64,000 bases of DNA from JACCYQ01 sp036675565 (GTDB lineage: Bacteria; Bacteroidota; Bacteroidia; Chitinophagales; Chitinophagaceae): assembly GCA_036675565.1 (NCBI GenBank), contig JAKFER010000227.1, positions 1 to 64,000 of the forward strand, given 5' to 3'. Each line of letters begins with the position of its first letter. Within the stretch, counting starts at the first letter, position 1. Both the position numbers and the translations under genes were made by a program. Positions 9,831 to 20,500 of the stretch are shown here, in pieces. The notes beneath the pieces are model-generated. The model saw only the letters and a list, made by a program, of their open reading frames with translations. It did no database searches and had not been told where the DNA came from.

Positions 9831-10769
9831 TTACACGATTACCATATTTTTTTCTTTTTCCGGAAGAAAATTTTCCGCAATCATACATCGCACACTGCCG
9901 CCACCTACAGCTTCAATTGTCTGAACTGATAAGGGCATAAGGGAAACATATTTTTCTAAAACAGATTTCTGTGCTGCATCAAGAACTTTGTAAGCACTTG
10001 CTGAAAGAGCCAAAACATTTTTACCATTTCGGGTTTTCAGTTGTAACATGTTACCCGCAAAGTTTTTCATTTGGCTGTAAGAAATTTCAATTAATTGATG
10101 ACCGCTTGCTGTGAGTGATTCAATCACCTTTTTTCTTTCTGTTTCATCAGTAATGCTTTCCAGGCAAATAACACAAAACTTTTCAGCAATGCACATCATT
10201 ACATTAGTATGATAAATTTCCTTTCCATATTTGTCAAATGCAAAAAAATATATGGGTTTGTATTGCAGCAACTCGCAGACCTTCAGAAAAAGTTCTTTAT
10301 CCGTACGCGGAGAAAGACATGCATAACCAATTTTATTCTGATGGTCGAATACAATGCTTCCTGTACCTTCTAAAAAACGAGATTCCTTCTCATAAAAAGA
10401 GAGATCAACAATTTCTCTGATGTTAAACATTTGCTGCAAGCCTTCCAGTATTTCTTGTCTTCGTTCCGATCTTCTGTTGGCTGCACACATTGGATATAGG
10501 ATTACCCGTCCGTCGGGGTGCAAGGAAATCCAGTTGTTTGGAAAAACCGCGTCGGGTTTTACTGGTTGTTCCGTATCATCAAACACCAAAACAGAAATTC
10601 CATTTGATTCAAGGGTTTGCACAAAAAGGTCAAACTCCTCATTTACCTTATACTTTAATGTTTGTTCATCGTGGTTCAATATATTTTGAAAAGAATTGGA
10701 AATAGCGGTTTCAATGTTGTAAACAAAGTTTGCAGGACGGACCAGAAAAATATTTTGTGTGGTTTGCAT
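9831..10769 (-). CDS. ctlX: CtlX-like / arginine-deiminase-related hydrolase
   Basis: A 312-residue guanidino-group modifying enzyme (amidinotransferase/dimethylargininase fold), closest by motif to the citrulline/arginine hydrolase group called CtlX. Motifs seen are FPNNWISLHPDGRVILYPM, the acidic active-site block EGTGSIVFD, the histidine block YHTNVMMCIAEKFCVI, NFAGNML, and the C-terminal nucleophile cysteine in GGGSVRCMIAE. It is cytoplasmic. It is embedded in the same-strand run of sialic-acid genes between sialidase and epimerase with short gaps, although arginine/citrulline metabolism has no known role in sialic-acid use. It may be a passenger. Confidence 0.82.
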   Translation of the reverse strand: MQTTQNIFLVRPANFVYNIETAISNSFQNILNHDEQTLKYKVNEEFDLFVQTLESNGISVLVFDDTEQPVKPDAVFPNNWISLHPDGRVILYPMCAANRRSERRQEILEGLQQMFNIREIVDLSFYEKESRFLEGTGSIVFDHQNKIGYACLSPRTDKELFLKVCELLQYKPIYFFAFDKYGKEIYHTNVMMCIAEKFCVICLESITDETERKKVIESLTASGHQLIEISYSQMKNFAGNMLQLKTRNGKNVLALSASAYKVLDAAQKSVLEKYVSLMPLSVQTIEAVGGGSVRCMIAENFLPEKEKNMVIV

Positions 10770-10823
10770 TTCAATCTTTTTTATGATATAAAATAACTGC
10801 TAATTCACTGAATGATATGCATG

Positions 10824-12437
10824 TCATTTTATAATTTCACTAACCGGCACCCGCATAAAATACAGATCCCTCACTCCTTCATAAATAATACCGATCGTTT
10901 TATCATCAATTTTGGTGAGTGCCGAATAACCATAACCGGTTCTTTCGTCCAGCAATAAATGATTTTTAGCCAACCAGGTCTCACCCAGGTCAAGACTTGC
11001 TTTAATCGTTGTATTGTTACGTGTTGTTTGCGAAGCAACATTGCTGAAAAACAAAATCTCTTTCATTTGTCCTTTTACATTTACCCGGGCTTTTGTAAAA
11101 CCTGCCATACAAACCGGGTCAATCAATGCTGAATAGGATGTAGGATGTTCTATCCATGTTTTTCCCATATCAGTTGTAGTGGCCACACTTCTGAACTGGC
11201 CGCGATTATCCCGCATATTCAGCATCAACGTGCCAGGCGTGGTTTCAACCACCTGTGCCTCGGTTGTATTGCTCTTTGCGCCCGTGCCAGTTTTCCATGT
11301 TTTGCCCTGGTCATTGCTGTAAATAATAGAAGAATAAGGAATGCCGACAGATGATGGTTTTGTCGTTTCATCCCAATATTGCGATGGAAAAACCAGTGTG
11401 CCATTTTTCATAACAATGCCATTACCGGGACCGTTAAAGTATAAATGCCATGCAGGATTTTTAACCTGTGAAGTAATGCTGTATGGCTTGCTCCAGGTGA
11501 GACCATCGTCATCACTGCTTACCAAAACAAACTGGCCAGTAGTATCGGGTGAAAGGCCAGGTTTAGAACCTGCAATAGAGCGATTGCCTTTACTCCACAA
11601 TGCGGCCACCCATATTTTTTTGGTGTTGGGATCAAATAAAATAGCAGGATCACCAACGCCATTGTTTTCGTGTGGCGGTCCCATATCCATGATATTTTTC
11701 ATGGACTCCCAGGTGCGGCCCCCATCGGTACTGCGGCTCATGCCTACATCAATATTGGCAGGCAGGTCACCACTGTGTTTGTAACGGATATCATAAACCG
11801 AAATTAATGTGCCTTTATCCGTTGTAGTAATGCCGGGAATGCGATAAGTGTGTACACTGTCATCCCATGCTTTGCGAATAGCGATTCCCATCCTGTATTG
11901 ACCATCCGGTTTACCCGCAGCAGTGTTTGTTTTTGGCGTGATAGCATGCACATATCCGTTACCGGTAGTGATGTTTTTAAGATTAATTAATAATTTTTTA
12001 TCGATGTCCGCATTGGATTTTATTGTGGCAATGAACCAGATCGTATTCACACCCTGGTGTAAGGGAATATTGACCGGGATGTTCAATGCGGCAGCCATAT
12101 TGTTAATGCTTGCTATTGTATCTGCGCCATCCAGGAAACCCCTGTATCTTTCATCCCGCACGATCACATTTATTTTTTCAAGAGATTCAACGGCAGCATC
12201 ATTCAATTGCAATTGAAAACTTTTATACCGGATGTTTTTACCGGCTGGTACATAGACCGTCAGTTTCAGCAACTGGTTATAATCAACACCCTTCAGCAGC
12301 GGCACCTGGGAATGCGTGACAGTTATTTTTTCACCGGCAGTTGAAAGTACAGTTTTTGCTTTTTGAGAAAATGCGGTTACGCCCGATACAACCATCATCA
12401 ATATCAACAGGTAATTATTTTTTTGATATAACCTCAT
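10824..12437 (-). CDS. nanH: Exo-alpha-sialidase (GH33)
   Basis: A 537-residue exported sialidase releasing terminal sialic acid from glycoconjugates. A signal peptide ends about residue 25. An N-terminal beta domain (about 30-170) precedes the six-bladed propeller. The RIP motif is YRIPGITTTDKG, followed by the catalytic-acid region in RYKHSGDLPANIDVGMS. Asp boxes are STDGGRTW, SSDDDGLTW, SNDQGKTW, TTDMGKTW and SLDLGETW. A conserved Glu lies in TEAQVVE, and the nucleophile Tyr is probably in ERTGYGYSAL near the C-terminus. Length and layout match Bacteroidota nanH products. It ends 54 nt upstream of ctlX. Confidence 0.94.
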   Translation of the reverse strand: MRLYQKNNYLLILMMVVSGVTAFSQKAKTVLSTAGEKITVTHSQVPLLKGVDYNQLLKLTVYVPAGKNIRYKSFQLQLNDAAVESLEKINVIVRDERYRGFLDGADTIASINNMAAALNIPVNIPLHQGVNTIWFIATIKSNADIDKKLLINLKNITTGNGYVHAITPKTNTAAGKPDGQYRMGIAIRKAWDDSVHTYRIPGITTTDKGTLISVYDIRYKHSGDLPANIDVGMSRSTDGGRTWESMKNIMDMGPPHENNGVGDPAILFDPNTKKIWVAALWSKGNRSIAGSKPGLSPDTTGQFVLVSSDDDGLTWSKPYSITSQVKNPAWHLYFNGPGNGIVMKNGTLVFPSQYWDETTKPSSVGIPYSSIIYSNDQGKTWKTGTGAKSNTTEAQVVETTPGTLMLNMRDNRGQFRSVATTTDMGKTWIEHPTSYSALIDPVCMAGFTKARVNVKGQMKEILFFSNVASQTTRNNTTIKASLDLGETWLAKNHLLLDERTGYGYSALTKIDDKTIGIIYEGVRDLYFMRVPVSEIIK

Positions 12438-12461
12438 TGTAACGTATTTAATTAAAAAAAT

Positions 12462-13721
12462 TTATTTCTCATCTACATATTCATTCGCTTTTGGCCGTAA
12501 AAAAGAAAGCTGAATAATCAACGCTACTGCAACAATGCCAGCCAGCATCGCGAAACTTTTACCGAGGTTTCCCGCGTCAGTGGATCTGCCTAACAAATCA
12601 GTTATAAATGCGCCGGCAAATACACCCACCATATTCATCAGTCCATATGCCGTTGCCCGGTATTTGGAAGATACAAACTGGCATAGTATCGGCATGTTAT
12701 TGGCATCGAACATACCAAATCCAAAACCAAAACAAAACGCTGCACTGATAACAGAAAATAAAGAATCACCGAAACCTAAAAACAGTAATGCAGGAATGGT
12801 GAGACCCAAACCGATGGCACTGGTATAAATCCTGCCACGCAAATTTTTCTGCACCCATTTGTCTGATAAAATGCCACCAATGATAACCCCGATAAATGAT
12901 GAGGCGGCTATGGTGATGGTCGACATCGGACCAGCCAATGACATTTCTATATTGAGTTTTTGTGCAAATAAAGTAGGCAACCAGTTTTTGATGCCCCAAC
13001 CCGGCAAACTGGGAACGGCGAAATAAAACAGGATGATCCAAAATGAAATATTAGTAAACAAAAGGCCTAAACCTTTGAATAAAGAAGTTTTGGATTTTAT
13101 AAGGATGCCATCATCTTGTAAAATCGGTATATCAATTTTCTTTTCTCTTAAAAAAATAACGAGGATCACTGCATAAACAATACCTACTAAACCAAAAGAA
13201 TGAAATGCCGTATTCCAGGAAAATCTATCAGCAATGGTAGCACCAAATCCTCCCAAAGCCTGGCCCATATAAAAACCGGTCATGTGTATGCCTATGGCCA
13301 GTGATCTTGTTTTGGAAGAATGAAAGTCGGCGATGAGTGATAGACCAGCGGGAATATATAAAGCTTCACTAACGCCCATGATTGCACGCAACCAATATAA
13401 CTGGTTAAATGTTTCCGCATAACCCATGGCAAAGGTTACGCCTGACCACACGAAGAGGCTGACAACGATCAGCCATTTTCGGTTAACCTTGTCTGCTATC
13501 ATACCCGCAACCGGGCTCATAAAACCATAAATCCAAAGAAAAATGGCCATCAGTCGACCAAAATTTGCTGCAGTTTGCAATTCGGCAACATCCACCTGCA
13601 TAGAAGGCTTCATGGTTGAAAGCATTTGCCTGTCCATATAATTCAGCAGGGCCACAACCCACAACAAGCCTACGACAACCCATGGATAATATTTTGAAAA
13701 TCTTGTTTGAGTAGCATTCAT
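12462..13721 (-). CDS. nanT: MFS transporter, probable sialic acid permease
   Basis: A 419-residue major facilitator protein with twelve hydrophobic segments and a central cytoplasmic loop near residues 195-215. The start, YPWVVVGLLWVVALLNYMDRQMLS, is typical of the anion:cation symporter branch (hexuronate/sialate-type carriers). It lies 24 nt upstream of sialidase and 25 nt downstream of the Kelch mutarotase gene on the same strand. By analogy with nan operons of oral and gut Bacteroidetes, it probably carries N-acetylneuraminate across the inner membrane after SusC/D uptake. Substrate is inferred from position; the transporter class is clear. Confidence 0.85.
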   Translation of the reverse strand: MNATQTRFSKYYPWVVVGLLWVVALLNYMDRQMLSTMKPSMQVDVAELQTAANFGRLMAIFLWIYGFMSPVAGMIADKVNRKWLIVVSLFVWSGVTFAMGYAETFNQLYWLRAIMGVSEALYIPAGLSLIADFHSSKTRSLAIGIHMTGFYMGQALGGFGATIADRFSWNTAFHSFGLVGIVYAVILVIFLREKKIDIPILQDDGILIKSKTSLFKGLGLLFTNISFWIILFYFAVPSLPGWGIKNWLPTLFAQKLNIEMSLAGPMSTITIAASSFIGVIIGGILSDKWVQKNLRGRIYTSAIGLGLTIPALLFLGFGDSLFSVISAAFCFGFGFGMFDANNMPILCQFVSSKYRATAYGLMNMVGVFAGAFITDLLGRSTDAGNLGKSFAMLAGIVAVALIIQLSFLRPKANEYVDEK

Positions 13722-13746
13722 GTATGAGAGCCTTTAAACCTGGACG

Positions 13747-14904
13747 TTAGTTGAAATGTATTGTACCAACCAATATTTGAGGTGTACGAACACCTGCTTT
13801 TACTTCACCGCTTGGAATGATGATTTTATTTTCATGATTGATGGCAACCGTTGTTACCGGAACATCAAAGGGTATTGAATCAGCCTTTGTCCATGTATCC
13901 GCATCTGCACGATACAATAATATCTCTTTGCTGAACCCCGGATGCGTTGATTGTACTATCGTTTTCTTTTTAATTAATTCTTCTTTTATGCCTGCATGTT
14001 GTTCATTGCTGATGGCCGCTATCAGTTCTTCTGTTTTATGAAACGTTTCGCCTTTATCACCTCCAAATAATAAAATCGAATGATCGCCAACAGCCATTCC
14101 CGTACCGGCAGACACCGCATAGGGCATGGATTTTTTTTCCGTCCATTTATTGGTATCAAAATCATAACTGAAGGTGGATAAAAACAAATCGCTGGTACTG
14201 CCTGGCATTCTTTTTCTTCCACCCATAACATAAATAGCATGTTTATTACCGTTAGACTGTACAACCATCACGGCATGTGAAATTGGTTTGGGCAAAGGTT
14301 CCATTTTCGTCCAGCCCGCATTCAGGTTATCCAGATCCAGTTTTAAAAAATGATCGGAAACTTTTAAATTTTGCTCCCCGCCTGCCAGGTACACGACATT
14401 ATTATAAAAAGAAAGAGAAGCATTGGTTACGGCAAATGGCAAATCGGGCAGGTTACTAAACACTATACGATTATTATCAACATCCCATTGTACCAATTGA
14501 ACTTTATCACTTAATCCATCATCCCCTTCTCCACCAGCATAAATAATTCCTGCAGGCATAGAACAAACGGCGCTATACGCAATGGCATCCGGAAGACTGA
14601 ACGTATCTACAAATGCGAAAGAATCTTTTTCAATTTTATAAACATATCCTGTATTATAATATTTTTTTTGTCCACCCAACCAAGGCATATTACCCGGGAA
14701 ATTTGCACCACCACCGATTATTAATACATCGTTGTGAATGCCTGCAATGGGCCCTGCCAGCCCAAGTGCTTTTTGTGCAACATTGGCAGCAGGTAAATAG
14801 GCGGCGATTTTCCATTCAATGGATTTCACCTCGTTTTTTTGAGTTGATGTGCAATGCATAAATAAAGGAAGAACGGCGATAAAATAAATGATTCGGTAAA
14901 ACAT
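13747..14904 (-). CDS. nanM: Kelch-type N-acetylneuraminate epimerase/mutarotase, lipoprotein
   Basis: A 385-residue beta-propeller protein of the NanM/cyclically permuted mutarotase family, which speeds alpha-to-beta anomer conversion of free sialic acid in the periplasm. The N-terminus ends in LPLFMHC, so Cys18 is a likely lipidation site. Kelch-like blades are visible as IIGGGANFPGN, IYAGGEGDDG, VYLAGGEQN, YVMGGRKR and LLFGGDKGE. Its start codon is 7 nt after the stop of the lyase gene upstream in transcription, so the two are very likely co-expressed. Confidence 0.88.
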   Translation of the reverse strand: MFYRIIYFIAVLPLFMHCTSTQKNEVKSIEWKIAAYLPAANVAQKALGLAGPIAGIHNDVLIIGGGANFPGNMPWLGGQKKYYNTGYVYKIEKDSFAFVDTFSLPDAIAYSAVCSMPAGIIYAGGEGDDGLSDKVQLVQWDVDNNRIVFSNLPDLPFAVTNASLSFYNNVVYLAGGEQNLKVSDHFLKLDLDNLNAGWTKMEPLPKPISHAVMVVQSNGNKHAIYVMGGRKRMPGSTSDLFLSTFSYDFDTNKWTEKKSMPYAVSAGTGMAVGDHSILLFGGDKGETFHKTEELIAAISNEQHAGIKEELIKKKTIVQSTHPGFSKEILLYRADADTWTKADSIPFDVPVTTVAINHENKIIIPSGEVKAGVRTPQILVGTIHFN

Positions 14905-14911
14905 ACTTCTA

Positions 14912-15862
14912 TCAGGTTTTGACTTCAGCTTTCAATACAGAACAAAAGCTATTAAAGTTAACCTGTTCAACATCTTTTTTAAAAGATTTAAATTTCTCAG
15001 TGGTCATATTCCTGACCGGCAGACGGAATTCCCCGCAATCCATTCCGATCATTTTCATATATGCTTTACCGGTAGCTATACCGCCATATTTACCCAATAA
15101 CCTGATCATATCAATGGATTGTTGCTGCAGCTGTTGCGCTTTTTTAAAATCGTTATTATTAAAGGCATCAATCAAATTGTAATAAAGTGGAGCGGCGTAA
15201 TTAAAGGTGCTTCCTACAGCGCCTTTAGCCCCCAATGATAAAGCAGGCAACATATTCTCATCTCTTCCCCAAAGCATATCATACTTACCATTTTGAAAAT
15301 GAAGACAGGATAAAAAATCCATGAAATCTTCATGCGTGTATTTTACGCCGGCAAAGCTGGGAATCTTTCCATCAACAGCCTGCAACAGGTCAAACATGGC
15401 AAAACCCACACCTGTAAGAACCGGAATGTGGTAATAATAAAATGGCATGTCGGGAACTTCGGCTGCGATCTCTTCACAAATCTTAGCTAATACATCTACA
15501 TCAGCTGGTTTAAAATAAAAGGGAGCCGTAAAAGACACAGCATACAATCCAACTTCTCTTGCATGCCTGGCCAAATCTTTACAATCGGAAATGCTGGTAC
15601 CACCCAGTAATGTCATTACCTTAAAATTTTTATCCTGCTTTGTACAGGAAGCCCAGGCTTCAGCAACAAGTTTTTTTTCGTTTGTTGTTAAAGAAACACC
15701 TTCGCCGGTTGAACCACATATGAATGCACCTGTTACGCCATTGTCAGCCAGCATTTGATAGTAAGACGGAATGATATCCAGGTTCAGCGAACCGTCTGCG
15801 TGCATGGGTGTAAATGGTGCGGCAATAAGTCCCTGCAAATGATTTTTATTTTCAGTATTCAT
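14912..15862 (-). CDS. nanA: N-acetylneuraminate lyase (DapA/NanA family)
   Basis: A 316-residue cytoplasmic class I aldolase splitting N-acetylneuraminate to ManNAc and pyruvate. The substrate loop GSTGEGVSL, the proton-relay Tyr in YYYHIPVLTG and the Schiff-base Lys in FAGVKYTHEDF are visible, and GAKGAVGSTFNYAAP is typical of the lyase rather than of dihydrodipicolinate synthase. The neighbouring mutarotase, sialidase and transporter support sialate as substrate. A hairpin lies between this gene and susD. Confidence 0.93.
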   Translation of the reverse strand: MNTENKNHLQGLIAAPFTPMHADGSLNLDIIPSYYQMLADNGVTGAFICGSTGEGVSLTTNEKKLVAEAWASCTKQDKNFKVMTLLGGTSISDCKDLARHAREVGLYAVSFTAPFYFKPADVDVLAKICEEIAAEVPDMPFYYYHIPVLTGVGFAMFDLLQAVDGKIPSFAGVKYTHEDFMDFLSCLHFQNGKYDMLWGRDENMLPALSLGAKGAVGSTFNYAAPLYYNLIDAFNNNDFKKAQQLQQQSIDMIRLLGKYGGIATGKAYMKMIGMDCGEFRLPVRNMTTEKFKSFKKDVEQVNFNSFCSVLKAEVKT

Positions 15863-15895
15863 GATGTTATGAATAAATTTTAAAGCAAGATAAGT

Positions 15896-15919
15896 ACCGG
15901 GAACAAGACTATTCCCGGT
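15896..15919 (-). other. Hairpin between susD and nanA
   Basis: Perfect 8-bp inverted repeat ACCGGGAA / TTCCCGGT with an 8-nt loop, in the 99-nt gap between susD and the downstream lyase gene. There is no T-run on the minus strand, so it is unlikely to be a complete terminator. It could block 3' exonuclease decay and favour the susCD part of the message over the catabolic part (inference). Confidence 0.5.
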
Positions 15920-15961
15920 TGATGTTTGCTTATGCTATATGAAAAAATTATACTGGTAAAA

Positions 15962-17533
15962 TTATTTAGGCTTAGACGTCAGGTAACCCGGTGTTTGATC
16001 TACCAATGGATCATTGGTCCAGATGGCAGGTTCTATGGGCCATAATATTTTATGTGCCTGTGTTGCTTTATCTAATACCCCATAAGGATGATTTGGACTG
16101 ATGAAAACCAGGGGTTCATTGCCATATTTCATCCGGCGCAGATCATACCAGCGCTTTCCTTCATAAACAAATTCTTTACTGCGCTCTTCAAAAATAGCCA
16201 GTTCATTTTCATCTTTTGTGCCATTTACAAAAGGTGTAGGATCTAATCCAGGACCTCCAAATGCACGATCACGAATTTGTTGAATATACATTGTGGGATC
16301 ACCACCTTCTGCATTTGCAATTTCAGCCAGCATCAACAGCCTGTCTGCTTCACGATAAACCACCCAGTCATCAGAAAAATATCTTTTGTTAGCATCGATT
16401 GTTCCAAGAAATTTTACAAGTGCTGTATTTCTCACTGTAACTACTGCAGGTGTAACACTTTTATCTACTTTGTAATAATCATAAAAAGTTGCATCTCTTC
16501 TTTTATCCGCTACATCATAAGATTGGAATAATTCAAACGTGTATCCATAGCGTTGAATGATCTGCCGGCTATTTGTTGCGGCGATCATCAATGGATCTAC
16601 CAGCGTAGACCCGCTACCGGATGAATCTTTATAATGCAGGTTATCAAAATTAAAAGTGGAATATAAAAAAGTAGCGTAGTTAGTCATTTCTTCTTCCCCG
16701 ACACGAAAACGAATAGCCAGAATGATTTCAGGATTATTCTTTTTGCCATAACTAAATACATCTGCAAAATTAGGCTGCAATGCAGGTCCTGAAATCGCGT
16801 TCAATGCCGATTTAGCCTCTCCCAGGTCCGCAGAATTATTATAAACTTTGGCTGACCATAAATACACTTCACCTTTTAACATCAATGCCGCCAATGGATT
16901 CCATTGACTTTTATCAGCAGGTATGCTAGCAGTTCCAAACAAATCAACTGCTTTGTTAACGTCTCCTTTTACCACAGCTAAAACTTCAGCCTCTGGTGCT
17001 CTTGCTTTGCGAAGTGCAACAGGATCGGTGTTACCATTTAAAACTTCAGGTTCTAACCTGATGGGCACACCGCCATATGTACGCAGCAAATGAAAATAAT
17101 AATATGCCCGCATGGCATAAGCCTGTCCTAATAAATAATTCTTTTTATCGGCAGCTAAGAAATCTATGCTTTCTACTTTTTGAATAAAGAGGTTTAATTG
17201 CAAAATTGGTCCATACATGCCTGCCCAACTACCTACACCGGCCGATGTTTCTTCGATTGCCTGGTTAACAATGGTCAATTCATTGAGTGATGTGTTTTGG
17301 CGATCAATATTACTAAAAGCACCTCCTCTCATTTCACCAAGGCGTACGAACATGAACTGGTTGTCGCGGAATTGCTTGTGCAGGCCCACCATAAAATTGG
17401 TTACCTGTGCTTCATTCTTCCAAAAATTTCCATCGCCATAATAATCTTCCGGGGCAAGATCCAGTGTCTTGCGGCAGGAAACAGCAGCCATTGTAAATGC
17501 TGCTACAAATAGTATGATCTTAAAATTATTCAT
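15962..17533 (-). CDS. SusD/RagB family glycan-binding lipoprotein
   Basis: A 523-residue outer-membrane surface lipoprotein that caps the SusC transporter and binds glycan. The signal peptide ends at AAVSC with Cys20 as lipidation site, followed by RKTLDLAPEDYY. Typical features are the TPR-like segment with YLLGQAYAMRAYYYFHLLRTYGGVPI, and the C-terminal EERSKEFVYEGKRWYDLRRM. It is 62 nt downstream of susC. With the nan genes around it, the ligand is expected to be sialic acid or sialylated oligosaccharide (inference). Confidence 0.94.
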   Translation of the reverse strand: MNNFKIILFVAAFTMAAVSCRKTLDLAPEDYYGDGNFWKNEAQVTNFMVGLHKQFRDNQFMFVRLGEMRGGAFSNIDRQNTSLNELTIVNQAIEETSAGVGSWAGMYGPILQLNLFIQKVESIDFLAADKKNYLLGQAYAMRAYYYFHLLRTYGGVPIRLEPEVLNGNTDPVALRKARAPEAEVLAVVKGDVNKAVDLFGTASIPADKSQWNPLAALMLKGEVYLWSAKVYNNSADLGEAKSALNAISGPALQPNFADVFSYGKKNNPEIILAIRFRVGEEEMTNYATFLYSTFNFDNLHYKDSSGSGSTLVDPLMIAATNSRQIIQRYGYTFELFQSYDVADKRRDATFYDYYKVDKSVTPAVVTVRNTALVKFLGTIDANKRYFSDDWVVYREADRLLMLAEIANAEGGDPTMYIQQIRDRAFGGPGLDPTPFVNGTKDENELAIFEERSKEFVYEGKRWYDLRRMKYGNEPLVFISPNHPYGVLDKATQAHKILWPIEPAIWTNDPLVDQTPGYLTSKPK

Positions 17534-17595
17534 TTGATTATTTTTTATTTTTTTAAAGCAAGTTTGAATAAAATCATGCTTTTAAAATAATATGG

Positions 17596-20500
17596 TTAAA
17601 AAGTTATGTTAGCACCAAAAATCAATTGTGTCGGTATGGTGTATGCGCTATTTTGAATACCAGTCCTTTCCGGCAAATTCAATAAATCATTGGTGAGGTA
17701 GCCGAGGTTTTGCCCGGTAACGGTTAATGTTAGTCCACTCATACCAGCTCTTGATATCAGTGCTTTTGGCAATGCATAACTCAAAGAAATTTCCCGGAAT
17801 GAGAGGTAACTGGAATTCACGAAGAACATATCGCTGGGCCTGTCAAAATTCTTTGTGTTTAACTGGTCGGCCCATATATATCTTGGATATTTAGCGTTGG
17901 GATTTTCTGGTGTCCAGGTATCTTTTACAACATCTGTTACATTGAATTCACCCTGCGCACTTGCCAGGGACCACATTTGCATAAAATCCTGTTGTATATG
18001 ACCCAGTGCAAAATCAAAACGTGCAAACAAACTGAAACCTTTCCATGATACAGAAGTATTAAATCCACCGGTCCATCTTGGCAATGAGCGACCCAGGGAA
18101 ACTCTGTCACGATAATCAATAGTATCATTCTGATCAATATCCTTCCACATCATATCGCCTAATTGAGTGGCTATATAACGGAAGCCGCTGCCATTCAAAT
18201 TCATTTGCGTAATGAGTTTCTGGCTTGCAACTCCCCTGCCTGCGCCACCGTTTTGATAAGCAGCTTTGGCAGCCTCGTCTACTTTATTATAATCTTCCAG
18301 ATCTTTTTGTGTCCGGATAATACCTTCTGCAACAAAGCCAAAAATTTCACCCCACTCCTGTCCTTCCTGCAGACCACCAACCCATACTAACCTGCCTGTT
18401 GCAGGATCATAAACCTGTTCACCACCCTGCCTGTTTTTCTCATTGCCATTAAAAGGAAGTTTTAAAATCGTATTCTTATTCCATGCAGCATTGGCATTGA
18501 TCTGCCAGGTTAAATCCTTGCGTTGGATAACTTTATACCCCAAGTCCAATTCAAATCCCCGGTTACGCATGCTTCCATTATTAGTCCTGATGCTTGATAC
18601 GCCTGAAGATGTTGGCAGGCTTACAAAAGCCAGTTTATCATCCGTTATCCTGTTGTAATATGCCACTGATGCATTAACCCTGTTTCTAAAAAATCCCATA
18701 TCAGCACCTACTTCGGTCGTATTTGTTTTTTCCCATCTTAAGGATGGATTTGCAATGCCGGTTTGTAAGAAACCAATATTACCATTGTAAGGAACCTGCG
18801 AACCATAAGCACCCTGAACTTCATATAAACCCACTGCGTTACTGGTTCCAATTCCTATATTACCGTTTTTACCCCAGCTTGCCCTGAGTTTCAAAAATGA
18901 CAACCAGTCTTGCGTTGCGGTCATAAAATCTTCAGTATGTACCATCCAGCCAATAGATGCTGCCGGGAAAATCCCATACTGGTTATCTCCAGTCAAACGT
19001 GATACACCATCTCTTCTTACTGTAAATGATGCCAGGTATTTTCCATCCCAATCGTATAACAAACGACCAAAGCCTGACATGATGCGATCACGGTTATGAT
19101 AAGTATCCGTACTGCGTGTTTGCGTTGTAGCATTATCTAGTGTGTATTGCAGATCCTGGAAATCATCTGTCGGTGCCTGGCTGCCAGCTGCATAAATTCC
19201 TTTGGCATAGGCATCGTAGTATTCAAAACCTGCCATGGCATCCACATTATTTTTTCCAAGGAAAGTGGTGCTGTAATTAATGATGGCATTATAGGTTTGG
19301 CGGATCGTTCGGTCAAAATAAGCATCGGTAAATCTTGTCCTGTTCCAGCCAGCATTGGGATTTGTTCGGCTCAATAAACCTGTACGAAAATCTTTGTTGA
19401 ATGATTCTCCAAAACCTTCATCATACATCCAGATAGCACCCAGTTTTACATACAGGTCTCTCAGAATGTCTACGCGGAATGATTGTCCTAAAGTAAATTT
19501 ATCAGATTGGTTACTGCGTTTATATTTATCAATATTTACAATTGGATTTCCATCGCTGGCATCTCTTCCTAAAATAAATTCGCCTGCCTCATTGGTGCCA
19601 CGCAAAGTTGGTGGAGCAGAAAGCATTCTTCCCCAATAATTGCCTTCACCATTTTGAAGTGACTGATCCCGCCAATTTGCTTTATTAAACTGCAGGCTGC
19701 TTTCAGATTTCAACCAGTCTTTAATTTTATAATCGCCATTCAGTGTAAAAGTTAATCGCTTATAAAATGTAGCGAGAGACAAACCGTCTTCATCATAATA
19801 TCCCACATTGGCAAAATAATTTCCGCGGTCGTTGCCACCACTCATGCCAATATTATATTCCTGGACGTTGGCTTTATCATGCAAACCATAATCCCCATAA
19901 TTAAAATCTTTATAAATAAGATCTGCATAAGTTCCATTTGGATCATAATTACCTGCAGCATTTGTCAGTACGGCATCTTTCATGGTTTTCCAACCAGGTT
20001 GGTTTAATAATTCCCGGTTGATATCATTTAAACGCATTACACTCCAAATAGCACGGTTATCATAATTACCATCCAGGATAACACCTGTTACCGGGTCTTT
20101 ATATAAGTTTCCTGTTGCTCTTGGACCAACTCCAGACAAAGCTGAATTAGAACCTACGGTTCCAAAAGTTCCGTTGATGATGGCTTGCACAACACCCATG
20201 CGGCTCCATTTAATATAATCTTCCGCACTTAAAAAATTATAAGGAACATTTAAATAGCTGATGCCGGTTTTGGCTTGTAAGGTGATAGAAGAAGTTCCGG
20301 ATTTACCTCTTTTAGATGTAATCAGAATTACGCCGTTACTGGCTCTTGCACCATAAATTGCAGTGGCCGAAGCATCTTTCAATACTTCAATGCTACCGAT
20401 ATCTTCAGGGTTGATATCACTTAATGATCCCCTTACCTGGCCATCCATTAAAATTAACGGGCTTCCGGTTCCATCAAAATTGGTACCGCCACGTAAAATA

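Noticed and set aside
11341..11784. Plus-strand 147-codon frame opposite the sialidase gene
   Set aside because: Antisense to a sialidase with five Asp boxes; no features of its own.
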